A stretch of DNA of 52,145 nucleotides from Chloroflexota bacterium. GTDB taxonomy: Bacteria > Chloroflexota > Dehalococcoidia > DSTF01 > RBG-16-68-14. The stretch is taken from positions 1-52,145 of the forward strand of contig JADFPV010000008.1 of the NCBI GenBank assembly GCA_022562155.1, written 5' to 3'. This document shows, in pieces, positions 31,572-40,269 of the stretch (positions are counted from its first letter, which is position 1; every line of letters begins with the position of its first letter). The notes beneath the pieces were generated by a model. That model was given only the letters and a program-made list of their open reading frames with translations. It was not told the DNA's origin and ran no database searches. A program made the position numbers and the translations under genes.

Positions 31572-32285
31572 CTAGCTCTGGTCCGAAAGCACGATGCGCG
31601 CGTCGACGGCAACCGCGCCCTTCGGGTAGGCGAAGACGGGGTTGAGGTCGAGCTCGGCCACGTCGGGGTGGGCCTCGATGAAGTCTGAGAGCTGCACCAG
31701 CAACTCCTCCAGCGCCGCGACATCGGACGGCTCCTGGCCCCTGTGCCCTTCCAGGATCGGGAAGCCTTGGATCTCATGGACCATCTGGTTGGCGTCGCGA
31801 GCCGTGATCGGCACGACGCGGAAGGCCACGTCTTTCAGTACTTCGACGAGTACGCCGCCTAGTCCAAACATCAGGACCGGGCCGAATTGTGCGTCCATCG
31901 TCATGCCCGTGATCACTTCCACTCCCGGCTCTGCCATGCGCTGGACGGAGACGCCGTCGATCTTCGCGGCTGCGTCTGCCTTCTTGCCGGCGCTCGTGAT
32001 GCGGTCGAACGCGGCTCGAACGGACTCCTCATCGCCAATGTTGAGTTCAACGCCGCCCACGTCTGACTTGTGCGTAATCTGCTCCGATACGATCTTGAGT
32101 GCGACCGGATAGCCGAACTCGCTCGCCATGGCGATGGCTTCGTCGGCGGTCGCCGCCAGCTTTGCTTCGACGACCGGAATGCCTGCGGAAGCGAGCAGCT
32201 GTTTCGCTTCCACTTCGGATAGCACGCTGCGCCCCTCGCTACGGGCCTGTTCGATGATGCCGTTAGTATTGGTCTTGGCTGCCAT
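31572..32285 (-). CDS. ADP-forming acyl-CoA synthetase, beta (ATP-grasp) subunit
   Basis: A 237-residue ATP-grasp subunit that partners the alpha subunit downstream. Conserved parts: LSEVEAKQLLASAGIPVVEAK at the N terminus, the ATP-grasp strand YPVALKIVSEQITHKSDVGG (His of ITHKSD carries phosphate in the ACD mechanism), VEVITGMTMDAQFGPVLMFG and the metal-binding ELDLNPVFAYPKG. I take the ATG at 32285 (MAAKTNTNG); an upstream open extension is not family-like. The two-gene, beta-then-alpha arrangement contrasts with single-chain ACDs of archaea. Confidence 0.9.
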   Translation of the reverse strand: MAAKTNTNGIIEQARSEGRSVLSEVEAKQLLASAGIPVVEAKLAATADEAIAMASEFGYPVALKIVSEQITHKSDVGGVELNIGDEESVRAAFDRITSAGKKADAAAKIDGVSVQRMAEPGVEVITGMTMDAQFGPVLMFGLGGVLVEVLKDVAFRVVPITARDANQMVHEIQGFPILEGHRGQEPSDVAALEELLVQLSDFIEAHPDVAELDLNPVFAYPKGAVAVDARIVLSDQS

Positions 32286-32388
32286 CAGCGGACGTATCTT
32301 ATCGGGACGCTGGGTACGCGTCAATCAGGACGCGCATCCGAACGCACGCACGCCGGCCCGTAAGTCTGATTACGGTCGATCGGTAGGG

Positions 32389-32416
32389 TTGTTGTGGTTC
32401 GGGTAGGGTGTATACT
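32389..32416 (+). promoter_or_regulatory. Promoter of tRNA-Gly
   Basis: TTGTTG (32389-32394), a 16-base spacer and TATACT (32411-32416). The predicted start lies 1-3 nt before the tRNA 5' end at 32425. Confidence 0.6.
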
Positions 32417-32424
32417 TGTCGCGA

Positions 32425-32499
32425 GCGGAAGTGGCTCAGTGGTAGAGCACGTCCTTGCCAAGGACGGGGTCGCGAGTTCGAATCTCGTCTTCCGCTCCA
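32425..32499 (+). tRNA. tRNA-Gly (anticodon GCC)
   Basis: A 75-nt cloverleaf with CCA encoded. Acceptor GCGGAAG/CTTCCGC with discriminator T, anticodon arm CGTCC-TTGCCAA-GGACG giving anticodon GCC, and T arm GCGAG-TTCGAAT-CTCGT. Confidence 0.97.
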
Positions 32500-32512
32500 G
32501 CTAGGACTATTT

Positions 32513-32540
32513 GGGCACGGCCACTCGGTCGTGCTCTTCT
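32513..32540 (+). terminator. Rho-independent terminator after tRNA-Gly
   Basis: A 10-bp stem GGGCACGGCC/GGTCGTGCTC (two G-T pairs) with loop ACTC at 32513-32536, followed by TTCTTATG. It starts 13 nt past the tRNA. The AT-richer stretch 32545-32640 beyond it probably holds the promoter of the efflux operon, but no clear element was found. Confidence 0.75.
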
Positions 32541-32708
32541 TATGTGCCGATCGGCCCTTGACGGTTCGTTCCAATTCTGAACGGTGTTCATAAATTGTTG
32601 ATTCGATTGCCATAATGTGTTATCTCTCGTCTGACCAATCAAGCCCGCGTGAATCCAGAAGCATGAAGCGGCTGGGGTTCGGGATCAGTCGTGGAGGGGG
32701 AAGTCGCC

Positions 32709-35198
32709 GTGAATCTAGACGAAGAGCTAGCGATCGAAGTCAGTCCTTGGCGGGGACGTCTGATCACGCTAGGCGTTCTCATGGGCCTCGCGATCGTCGT
32801 TGGGATCGTCGTATACGCCTTTTTTATCCGCGAAGAGTCGGAGTCATTACGCCCAACGGAAGACTTGGTGGTCGGCCGGGCGACGATCAACGCGAACCTG
32901 ATCATTTCTGGCGTCGCTGAGGCGCAACTCGAAAGCGATCTAACCTTCCGTACATCCGGCCGGATTGAGTCGATCAACGTCGCTATCGGCGATGTGGTCA
33001 GAGAGGGTGACGTCCTCGCCGCGCTCGAATCGAAAGCGCTGGACAACGCTGTCGCATCGGCCCAAGCGGGGCTTGGCGCATCGCGAGCACGGCTGGCCAA
33101 CTTGCTGGAAGGGGCAACGGACGCGGAGCTTGCGAACGCCGCTCAGACCGTTGCGCAGGCGGAGAACGGCCTGGCCAATGCCACACGCGACCTTGAAGAT
33201 CTGCTGGACGGCCCCAGCCAGACACAGATCACCGCCGATGTCCAGGCTGTGGCTGCCGCAGAGGGGGCGCTCAATGACGCACTTCGCGCCCGCCAAGACC
33301 TCATCGACGGTCCGACTAGCGTCCAGATCACGAACGCCAACCAGGCCGTCGTTTCCGCCCAGACTGCGCTCGACCAGGCGATGCGCGCCAGGCAGGAGCT
33401 CCTGGACGGTCCGACTGAGACGCAGCTCGCACAGGCGGCACAGGGTGTCGCCGGGGCTCAAGCCAACCTCAATGCGACGCAACGAGCTCACCAAGATCTG
33501 CTTGACGGCCCGACGGCCGCCCAGTCCGCCGCTGCGGAGCAGGCTGTCGCTGCGGCCGAAGCAAGTTTGGCTTCAGCCGAAGCCTCGCTGGACCGGGTAA
33601 CGTCAGGGCCGGACGCCGCAGCCCTGGCGGCCGCCGAGTCGCAGGTTGCGGCGGCGGAGCAGGGCCTCACGAGCGCGACAGCGGCGCAGCAGAGCGCGCT
33701 ATCGAACGTCGACACGGCGGAGGCATCGCTGCTGGCAGCGATTGGAGCCTACTGCGCGGAGGTAGTCTTTTCTTTCCTCTGCTCCTCGCCTGATGAGGTG
33801 CCGCTCACCGGAGTTGAGATCGACGACCTGCTGGCTGACCTTGTCGACCCGGTGACACCCTTCATGCTGTTGCCGGAAATAAACGGGGTGCTTCAAGCGA
33901 ACTTGGCGTACCTCTCGGCGCTGAACGGCGTTGCTACTGCCAATGGGGCAGTGGTATCCGCCCAGGCATCTCTGGCCGCAGCCCGGGCAAACCTGACCGT
34001 GCTGCGAGACGGTCCGTCAGTCGAGGACGTAGCCGCCGCTGAAGCAGCTGTGACCGCCGCTCAAGAGGGCCTTACTCTCGCGCAGATCAACCTCGATGAG
34101 CTGCTGGATGGCCCGTCCGCTGACGACATCGCTAACTCGCAGGATGCGGTGCTGACCGCGCAAGCCGGGCTGGACGCAGCTGTCGCCAGCCAGAACGATC
34201 TGTTGGACGGTGCCGAAGCTAACGACATCGCCCAGGCGGACGGCGGTGTCCTGACTGCCCGGGCGGCGCTCGATGCCGCGATCACAGGTCAGGAAGACCT
34301 CCTGGCCGGCGCCGACGGCGATGACTTCGCGCGCGCCGATGACAGCATTCGCTCTGCCCGGGCAGCACTGAACGCTGCCCAGTCCCGGCTAGCCGACTTG
34401 CTGGATGAGCCGGGATTCGTTGACGTGGATCGGGCGGAAGACACCCAGCGCGTCGGCGAAGCCGCTGTCGATGCGGCCCGCGCCGTGCTCGCTGAAGTGG
34501 AACGCGGCGCGCGAGACACTCAGATTGAACAGGAGCGGCAGGGCGTCCGATCTGCGGAGTTAGCGGTCGAGGCGGCTCTCATCCGGTTAGAGGAGTCTCA
34601 GATCATTTCGCCGTTTAACGGGACAGTTGCAGCCGTAAATCTTACGCTGGGCGAGTTCGCCAGCTCGGCGGCGGCACTGCCGCCGATCGTCTTGCTTACG
34701 CCGAACCTGGTTGTTCTTAGCATGGCAATCGGCGAGACGGACTACCCGCAAGTCAAGCTGGACCAGGCTGGGATTGCCCTGTTCGATGCGCTGCCGGGCC
34801 GGCCTTTCCCGTTTCGTGTAACCGAAATCGGCCTCGCTCCCACAGTGACCCAAGGTGTCGTAACGTACCCGATCACCGGAGCTATCGTCATCCCGCCAGA
34901 CAGTCCTCGGCCGGCGCCCGGTATGAGCGCGAACGGCCAGATCATCACCGACTCGTTGCCTGATGTAATCGCGGTTCCACCACGGGCGATCCGTAGAAGT
35001 GGCGGAGATCAGGTCGTCGACGTCAGGCGCGATGGAGAGGTTGTCGAGCAGATTATCGTCACGGGAGCCTCAGACAACAACAATGTGCAGATATTGGAAG
35101 GCCTTTCGGAGGGTGACACGATTGTGCTGCCGGCCCTTATCGGAGGCGCCCAGGCCGACGATGCGCCCGACCCCACGCTTCCCGCAGGGATTAGGTAA
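32709..35198 (+). CDS. HlyD/MacA-like efflux adaptor with twelve 33-residue repeats
   Basis: An 829-residue membrane-fusion adaptor. Residues 1-17 are cytoplasmic, about 18-40 form a membrane anchor, then the first half of a biotinyl-lipoyl-like domain (FRTSGRIESINVAIGDVVRE), a very long helical region, the second lipoyl half (SQIISPFNGTVAAVNLTLGE) and beta-barrel/membrane-proximal domains (PAPGMSANGQIITDSLPDVI). The helical region carries twelve 33-residue repeats typified by LLDGPT, six at 132-329 and six at 432-629, split by a 102-residue insert with two cysteines. Usual MacA proteins are near 370-400 residues. Start: GTG at 32709, with GGAGGGGG 8 nt upstream (the GTG at 32691 lacks a site). 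Operon with the ABC ATPase and permease. Confidence 0.92.
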   Translation: MNLDEELAIEVSPWRGRLITLGVLMGLAIVVGIVVYAFFIREESESLRPTEDLVVGRATINANLIISGVAEAQLESDLTFRTSGRIESINVAIGDVVREGDVLAALESKALDNAVASAQAGLGASRARLANLLEGATDAELANAAQTVAQAENGLANATRDLEDLLDGPSQTQITADVQAVAAAEGALNDALRARQDLIDGPTSVQITNANQAVVSAQTALDQAMRARQELLDGPTETQLAQAAQGVAGAQANLNATQRAHQDLLDGPTAAQSAAAEQAVAAAEASLASAEASLDRVTSGPDAAALAAAESQVAAAEQGLTSATAAQQSALSNVDTAEASLLAAIGAYCAEVVFSFLCSSPDEVPLTGVEIDDLLADLVDPVTPFMLLPEINGVLQANLAYLSALNGVATANGAVVSAQASLAAARANLTVLRDGPSVEDVAAAEAAVTAAQEGLTLAQINLDELLDGPSADDIANSQDAVLTAQAGLDAAVASQNDLLDGAEANDIAQADGGVLTARAALDAAITGQEDLLAGADGDDFARADDSIRSARAALNAAQSRLADLLDEPGFVDVDRAEDTQRVGEAAVDAARAVLAEVERGARDTQIEQERQGVRSAELAVEAALIRLEESQIISPFNGTVAAVNLTLGEFASSAAALPPIVLLTPNLVVLSMAIGETDYPQVKLDQAGIALFDALPGRPFPFRVTEIGLAPTVTQGVVTYPITGAIVIPPDSPRPAPGMSANGQIITDSLPDVIAVPPRAIRRSGGDQVVDVRRDGEVVEQIIVTGASDNNNVQILEGLSEGDTIVLPALIGGAQADDAPDPTLPAGIR
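33102..33695 (+). repeat. Six tandem 99-bp (33-codon) repeats, first block
   Basis: Repeat units 1-6 of the adaptor coding region, each exactly 33 codons, starting LLEGAT, LLDGPS, LIDGPT, LLDGPT, LLDGPT, VTSGPD. Diverged at DNA level, so selection is on the protein. Confidence 0.85.
34002..34595 (+). repeat. Six tandem 99-bp (33-codon) repeats, second block
   Basis: Repeat units 7-12, starting LRDGPS, LLDGPS, LLDGAE, LLAGAD, LLDEPG, VERGAR, with exact 33-codon spacing and increasing divergence toward the second lipoyl half. Confidence 0.85.
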
Positions 35199-35207
35199 CG
35201 CCGATCG

Positions 35208-35957
35208 ATGATCAGCCTGACCGGTATCACGAAGATCTACACCGTTGGCAACCAGCGCGTCGCTGCGCTCGACGGCGTGGATCTGGAGATCGCGGATGGG
35301 GAGTTCCTCTCCATCATGGGACCGTCCGGCTCCGGAAAGTCAACGCTGATGAACATCATCGGCTGTCTGGACAGGCAGACGGAAGGGTCGTACTTGCTCG
35401 ATGGCGTGGACGTTGCGCGTCTTCGCGATAACCAGCTCGCCATCTTGCGCAACCGCCGCCTGGGCTTCGTCTTCCAGTCGTTCAACTTGCTACCGCGAAT
35501 GAGCGCCATCGACCAGGTCGCGCTTCCATTACTCTACAGAGGCGCCACCAACCGCAAGCGCGCCGCCGCCGCCGCGCTCAAGCTGGTTGGCCTGTCCGAC
35601 CGTATGCACCACAGGCCGACGCAGCTCTCGGGAGGTCAGCAGCAGCGTGTTGCTATCGCGAGGTCGCTCGTTGCGCGTCCGTCGATAATCCTGGCCGACG
35701 AACCAACCGGTGCTCTCGACTCAAAGACCAGCATGGACATCATGGCCGTCTTTCGCAGTCTCAATGAAGAGTTGGGGATCACGATCGCTTTCGTCACACA
35801 TGAGCGTGACGTGGCAAACTATACACGCCGGGTCATCTCCCTTCTCGATGGTAAGGTCGTGGGCGATGAGCCGAACGTGCCGTCGTTCGAACGGGAGGGT
35901 GAGCAGCAGGGAAGTGCGCCGGCGGAAGCCGCTACAATAGCAGAGGCTCCGTCATGA
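35208..35957 (+). CDS. MacB/LolD-type ABC transporter ATP-binding protein
   Basis: A 249-residue ATPase. Walker A GPSGSGKSTLMNIIG, Q-loop VFQSFNLLPRMSA, signature LSGGQQQRVAIARSL, Walker B IILADEPTGALDS and H-loop FVTHERDV are all intact. The sequence is the typical MacB/LolD/FtsE-related class that works with mechanotransmission permeases rather than importers. It starts 10 bp after the adaptor and overlaps the permease by 4 bp (ATGA). With these partners it forms a three-gene tripartite-type exporter in an organism that may lack an outer membrane, as MacAB-like systems of Gram-positives do. Confidence 0.95.
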   Translation: MISLTGITKIYTVGNQRVAALDGVDLEIADGEFLSIMGPSGSGKSTLMNIIGCLDRQTEGSYLLDGVDVARLRDNQLAILRNRRLGFVFQSFNLLPRMSAIDQVALPLLYRGATNRKRAAAAALKLVGLSDRMHHRPTQLSGGQQQRVAIARSLVARPSIILADEPTGALDSKTSMDIMAVFRSLNEELGITIAFVTHERDVANYTRRVISLLDGKVVGDEPNVPSFEREGEQQGSAPAEAATIAEAPS

Positions 35958-37228
35958 CGCTCGCTGATGTCCTTGGCACCGCCCTCGCCTCGCTGGGAAG
36001 CAATGTCCTCCGCACGCTGCTAACGATGCTCGGCATCATCATCGGCATCGCTGCGGTGATCACGCTGACCGCGGCCAGTGAGGGTGCCCAGCGAGGCGTC
36101 AGCGATCAGATCAGCGGCCTTGGTAGCAACCTGGTGTTCATCCGGCCTGGGGCTCAGGAAGAGGGTGGTATCCAGCTTCCAGGCAGCGGCCCGAGCCTGT
36201 TCCTGGAGGACTCACGAGCGATCGAAGCTGCGAACTTCGAGTACGTTGAGTCAATCGCCGCTCAAGGTACCGTCGGAGGCCCTGGTGACTTTATTTCGGC
36301 CTCAGCCATCTACCTCGGACAAAACAAGAGCACGTTGCTTCTCGCCACCGAGCCGAGCTACCAGTTCGTGCGCGACTTCTATGTTCAGAGCGGCCGGTTC
36401 ATTAACGAAGAGGATCTGACCAAGAAAGCCCTCGTGACGGTGCTCGGCGCCGACGTCGCGAACGAACTCTTCGGTACTGAGGACCCAGTAGGGAAGAGTA
36501 TCCGCATTTTCGCCGGAGTGGGCGGGTTCGGCTTCGGCTTCAGCTTCACGGTCATCGGCGTCATGGAACCGAGAGGCGCCTCGGCTGAGACTGATCAGGA
36601 CGACGTCGTCATCGTTCCCATGCCTTCCTTCCAGGCTCGGATCGCCTTCATCCGCGACCCTAGGGGTAGAACGAACATCGATCAGATCAACATCAAGCTA
36701 ACCGAAGGAAGCAAAGCCGAACAGGCGAAAGAGGAGATTGGCCAGCTCCTGATGGGGCTCCATGCCGTGGAAGAGCCGGATTTCAGGATCCAGTCTCAGA
36801 GCGACATCCTGGACACGGCGACGCAAGTCGAGCGTTCGTTGCAGGTGCTGGTGGTCTCGATCGCGCTCATCTCGCTCGTCGTCGGCGGCATCGGCATCAT
36901 GAACATTATGTTGGTGTCCGTCACCGAGCGAACGCGCGAAATCGGTATCCGCAAGGCGATCGGCGCCAAACGGATGGATATCCTCTGGCAGTTCTTGATC
37001 GAGTCGATCGTTGTCACGACGATGGGTGGAGCGCTCGGTGTCCTGGCGGGCATAGGCGCGATAGAGATCGCGGAGCGGTTCGAGATCGGCGATGGCCAGT
37101 ACGCGATTACGCCGCTCTGGATTATGGTCAGCTTCATCGTCGCGGCGGTAACGGGCCTCTTCGCCGGTGTATACCCGGCTTGGCGCGCTTCAAGCCTCGA
37201 TCCCATCGAAGCGTTACGCCACGAATAG
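35954..37228 (+). CDS. MacB-like ABC transporter permease
   Basis: A 424-residue permease: one N-terminal transmembrane helix (TLLTMLGIIIGIAAVITLT), a large extracytoplasmic MacB_PCD domain (about 45-280, LGSNLVFIRPGAQEEGG, TVIGVMEPRGASAE), then three C-terminal helices (VLVVSIALISLVVGGIGIMN, the TMGGALGVLAGIGAIEIA region, LWIMVSFIVAAVTGLFAG) with the coupling segment VTERTREIGIRKAIGAKRMD. It ends YPAWRASSLDPIEALRHE, the family hallmark. Substrate (antibiotic, peptide or lipoprotein) not predictable. Confidence 0.95.
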   Translation: MTLADVLGTALASLGSNVLRTLLTMLGIIIGIAAVITLTAASEGAQRGVSDQISGLGSNLVFIRPGAQEEGGIQLPGSGPSLFLEDSRAIEAANFEYVESIAAQGTVGGPGDFISASAIYLGQNKSTLLLATEPSYQFVRDFYVQSGRFINEEDLTKKALVTVLGADVANELFGTEDPVGKSIRIFAGVGGFGFGFSFTVIGVMEPRGASAETDQDDVVIVPMPSFQARIAFIRDPRGRTNIDQINIKLTEGSKAEQAKEEIGQLLMGLHAVEEPDFRIQSQSDILDTATQVERSLQVLVVSIALISLVVGGIGIMNIMLVSVTERTREIGIRKAIGAKRMDILWQFLIESIVVTTMGGALGVLAGIGAIEIAERFEIGDGQYAITPLWIMVSFIVAAVTGLFAGVYPAWRASSLDPIEALRHE

Positions 37229-37229
37229 G

Positions 37230-37247
37230 TCTGACCTGCCGGTCAGA
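37230..37247. terminator. Hairpin between convergent permease and TldE genes
   Basis: TCTGACC-TGCC-GGTCAGA, a perfect 7-bp stem filling the 21-bp gap between the two stop codons. It may serve both directions; there is no T-tract, so it is moderate evidence. Confidence 0.45.
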
Positions 37248-37249
37248 AG

Positions 37250-38605
37250 CTAGATCCCGCTGATCGTCAGCTTGGACATGCGCAGGCTTGGCGCTCCAGA
37301 AGAGCCGAGCCACAGCACATCGTTACCTACGGCATCGATGCTGGCCAGCATGTCCTTGAGGTTCCCAGATACGTTGATCTCAGTCACCGGATAGGTGACT
37401 TTACCCTTCTCGATGCGGAAGCCTTGCGCGCCGCGCGAGAAGTCGCCCGTCGTCATGTTGACACCGAACCCCATGAGGTCTGTGAGCAGCAGACCGTCGT
37501 CGATGTCGGCGCACAACTCCTCTGGCGATTGCTCGCCCGGGGTCAGCACGAGGTTGCTCGTCGAAGGGGAGGGTGGCGCCGAGAGCGTGCGCCCCGCTGC
37601 GCCCGTGGTTCTGCGGTCCATGCGCCGCGCGTTGTAGCTATCGAACAGAAACTCGCGGAACGTGCCACCCTCGAAGAGCGGAACGGTCCGCGATGTGACG
37701 CCTTCCCCATCGAATGGGCGTGAGCCAAGGCGGCCTTCCAACAGCGGGTCATCCGCGATCGTCAGCAGCGGCGACCCAACCTGCTCGCCCTCCAACCCGG
37801 CCAGGAACGTCGAACGGCGGTAGAGCAGCTCACCGGACGCAGCTTGTCCGATCAGGGCGAGCAGCGCTCGCACCACCGGTGCTTCCCAGACGACGGGTAG
37901 GGTTGTGGTGTTGAGCTTGCGCGCGCCCAGCTTCGCAACGGCCCGGGCCGCCGCCTTCCGGCCGACCTCCTCCGGCTCCTCAAGTCTGTGGAGCGCGCGT
38001 TCAACGCTGTACCACGAGTCGTTACGTTTCTTGCCGTCCTTGTCGTCGCAGATCGCCTCGACCATGATCATGGCGTTCGTGGACGGGTAGGTGGCTCCGA
38101 ATCCGAGGCTGTTGGCCAGCGCGACAACGCCGCGCGTCACAGCCATCTCGGCTCCGTCCGAGTTCGTCACCTTGCTGTCGTAATCGTACGCCGCCTGCTC
38201 GCAGCGGAGGGCTACGTCCTTCATCTCGTCGACCGAAAGCGATTCGATCTGTTCGTCGTAGAGCTTGAGGTTTGGCTGTTCGCCGAGCGCGAGGTCTTCG
38301 CGCTCGGGCAGGCCCGCGTACTCGTCCGGCTCCGCGATCCCGGCCAGCTCCAGCGCCTGTTCGACCATGGCCACCAGCGCTTTCGGTGTCAGGTCGACCG
38401 TCGAGCAGACCGCCGTGCGTTTCTCCTTGATCACACGTACGCTGGCGGCGTGCGAAGTCGCATCGATGATGCGTTCGACTTCGGACTTGCGAACGCGGGC
38501 TGAAGTTTCGGCGGAGGATGTCACGTAGGCGTCGACTTCATCGGCGCCAAGCTTCCGCGCCTGGTCGACGATGTCTGACGCGAGCGAGAGCAAGTCTTCG
38601 CGCAT
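37250..38605 (-). CDS. pmbA: TldE/PmbA-family metalloprotease subunit
   Basis: A 451-residue TldE (PmbA) protein, the non-metal-binding partner of the TldD/TldE heterodimeric protease that degrades unfolded peptides and matures some RiPPs. N-terminal KLGADEVDAYVTSSAETSAR, the middle VWEAPVVRALLALIGQAASG and C-terminal GVNMTTGDFSRGAQGFRIEK blocks match the family. There is no HExxxH, as expected for TldE. It starts 1 bp after the TldD stop, so the pair is co-transcribed and probably co-translated. No precursor-peptide gene was seen nearby. Confidence 0.93.
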   Translation of the reverse strand: MREDLLSLASDIVDQARKLGADEVDAYVTSSAETSARVRKSEVERIIDATSHAASVRVIKEKRTAVCSTVDLTPKALVAMVEQALELAGIAEPDEYAGLPEREDLALGEQPNLKLYDEQIESLSVDEMKDVALRCEQAAYDYDSKVTNSDGAEMAVTRGVVALANSLGFGATYPSTNAMIMVEAICDDKDGKKRNDSWYSVERALHRLEEPEEVGRKAAARAVAKLGARKLNTTTLPVVWEAPVVRALLALIGQAASGELLYRRSTFLAGLEGEQVGSPLLTIADDPLLEGRLGSRPFDGEGVTSRTVPLFEGGTFREFLFDSYNARRMDRRTTGAAGRTLSAPPSPSTSNLVLTPGEQSPEELCADIDDGLLLTDLMGFGVNMTTGDFSRGAQGFRIEKGKVTYPVTEINVSGNLKDMLASIDAVGNDVLWLGSSGAPSLRMSKLTISGI

Positions 38606-38606
38606 A

Positions 38607-40058
38607 TCAGCCGATGTTGGTCCCGCCGACCGTCATGCCTGAGACGAGCGTGGTGGGTATGCCGACGCCGACGGGCACCGACTGGCCGTCCTTGCCGCAC
38701 GTCCAGCGGCCGTCGCTCAGCTTGAAGTCGTGGCCCACAGCCGTGACCTTCGTGAGCACGTCGGGTCCGTTGCCGATCAAGTTCACGTTTCTGATCGGCG
38801 CGGTGATCTTGCCATCCTCGATCAGGTAGCCCTCGGTGATGCTGAAGACGAAGTCACCGTTACTGATGTTGACCTGGCCGCCCGAAAAGGCGACGCAGTA
38901 GATGCCCTTCGATACCGACTTGATGATGTCCTCCGGCTCCGACTCGCCGCCCAGCATGTATGTGTTCGTCATGCGAGGCATGGGAGTGTGCTTGAACGAC
39001 TGCCTCCGGCCGTTTCCAGTCGGCTTCGTCCCGAACGCGCCCGCACTGATGCGGTCCTGTAGATAACCCTGGAGGATGCCGTTCTCGATGACGATGTTCT
39101 CGCCTGGTAGGTTTCCCTCGTCATCGATGTTGATGGAGCCGCGGCTGTTTTCAATCATGCCGTTATCGACGACGGTGCACAGCTCCGACGCGACCAGTTC
39201 GCCGATGCGGTCCGAGTAGTTGCTTGTCTTCTTGCGGTTGAAGTCCGCTTCCAGCCCGTGGCCGATCGCCTCATGCAGGAGGATGCCGGAGTCACCGGCG
39301 GCGAGGACGACCGGGAACGTACCCGCCGGCGCTTCGATCGATGATTGCAGGAGCACGGCTTGGCGCGCCGCCTCCTCGGCGAGCGCTTCAGGCGTGGACT
39401 CTTCGAAGTAGGCCATGCCCATGCGGCCGCCTCCGCCCCAGCGCGCGGTCTGGCGGCTGTCGTCACGTTCGGAGAGACAGCTGATGTTGAAACGCACCAG
39501 CGGTTGCACGTCGCTGACCATCTTGCCGTCGCTTGTGAAGATCGCGACGTGCTTGAGTTCGTCGACGAAGTTGATGTCGGCTCGCGCGATCGACTTGTCG
39601 TAGTCGCGGGCGGCTTGGTCGGCGCGAACCATCAGGTCGACCTTGCTCTTCGGGGGCACGTCGATCGTGCTGCCTTCTGGTGAGTAGTATTGTGGTGTCT
39701 CGAAGTGGACGACGTCCACGGGTGGCGTCTTCTCGTCGCGGGCCGCGATCTTGGCAGCGGTGTCTGCGGCCTTCCGCAGCGCGCCCAGGTCGAGGTCTTC
39801 CGTGTAGGCGTATCCCACGGCCTCGCCGATCAGGACGCGGACCCCCATGCCCTTCGTCAGGCTGCGTGTTGCGCTCTTGACCGCCTGCTGTTCGTAGGTG
39901 ATGCTGCCCGCGTCCTTATGTTCGAAATACAGCTCCGCGTACTCGCCGCCACGCGATAGCGCCGCGTCCAGCACGCTAGATGCGATAGCCTCGTCCACGC
40001 CGAATTTCTCGCGAATAAAACCAGCGCCGGGTGCGCTCGCTCCAGATACGTCTGCCAT
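38607..40058 (-). CDS. tldD: TldD-family zinc metalloprotease
   Basis: A 483-residue TldD with the zinc motif HEAIGH (262-267) in DSGILLHEAIGHGLEADF. Other family blocks are the N-terminal YAELYFEHKDAGSITYEQQ, the glycine-rich RWGGGGRMGM and the C-terminal YCVAFSGGQVNISNGDFVF. The ATG at 40058 is chosen because AGGAGA lies 8 nt upstream; an open 23-codon extension further upstream is not conserved. With TldE downstream it should form the intact protease. It is divergent from the liv substrate-binding gene. Confidence 0.95.
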   Translation of the reverse strand: MADVSGASAPGAGFIREKFGVDEAIASSVLDAALSRGGEYAELYFEHKDAGSITYEQQAVKSATRSLTKGMGVRVLIGEAVGYAYTEDLDLGALRKAADTAAKIAARDEKTPPVDVVHFETPQYYSPEGSTIDVPPKSKVDLMVRADQAARDYDKSIARADINFVDELKHVAIFTSDGKMVSDVQPLVRFNISCLSERDDSRQTARWGGGGRMGMAYFEESTPEALAEEAARQAVLLQSSIEAPAGTFPVVLAAGDSGILLHEAIGHGLEADFNRKKTSNYSDRIGELVASELCTVVDNGMIENSRGSINIDDEGNLPGENIVIENGILQGYLQDRISAGAFGTKPTGNGRRQSFKHTPMPRMTNTYMLGGESEPEDIIKSVSKGIYCVAFSGGQVNISNGDFVFSITEGYLIEDGKITAPIRNVNLIGNGPDVLTKVTAVGHDFKLSDGRWTCGKDGQSVPVGVGIPTTLVSGMTVGGTNIG

Positions 40059-40221
40059 ACGGGGATTCTCCTGATGATGACTGCGGACGGTGTTCGGCCC
40101 AATAGTAACAGAAACCTTGGTTGGCACTCATCTTCGGGCGATTAGGTTCGCCCAGATACGACTGGGAATCTGTACGGGCGTCTTGATCTCAATGTAGTCT
40201 GGACGTACTCTGACCGCAGTC

Positions 40222-40250
40222 TTGATGGGTCTGCCATCGAGCGATAGCTA
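40222..40250 (+). promoter_or_regulatory. Promoter of the liv substrate-binding gene
   Basis: TTGATG (40222-40227), a 17-base spacer and TAGCTA (40245-40250), followed by AAGGAGGG (40256-40263) and the ATG at 40270. The leader would be only about 12-14 nt long. Confidence 0.5.
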
Positions 40251-40269
40251 AATTCAAGGAGGGCCAGCT

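Noticed and set aside
32613-32690. GTG at 32691 as start of the efflux adaptor
   Set aside because: The strong GGAGGGGG lies just after it and is correctly spaced for the GTG at 32709.
33102-34595. CRISPR or DNA-level tandem array
   Set aside because: The periodicity is in the protein (33 codons), units are diverged at DNA level and the frame is open throughout.
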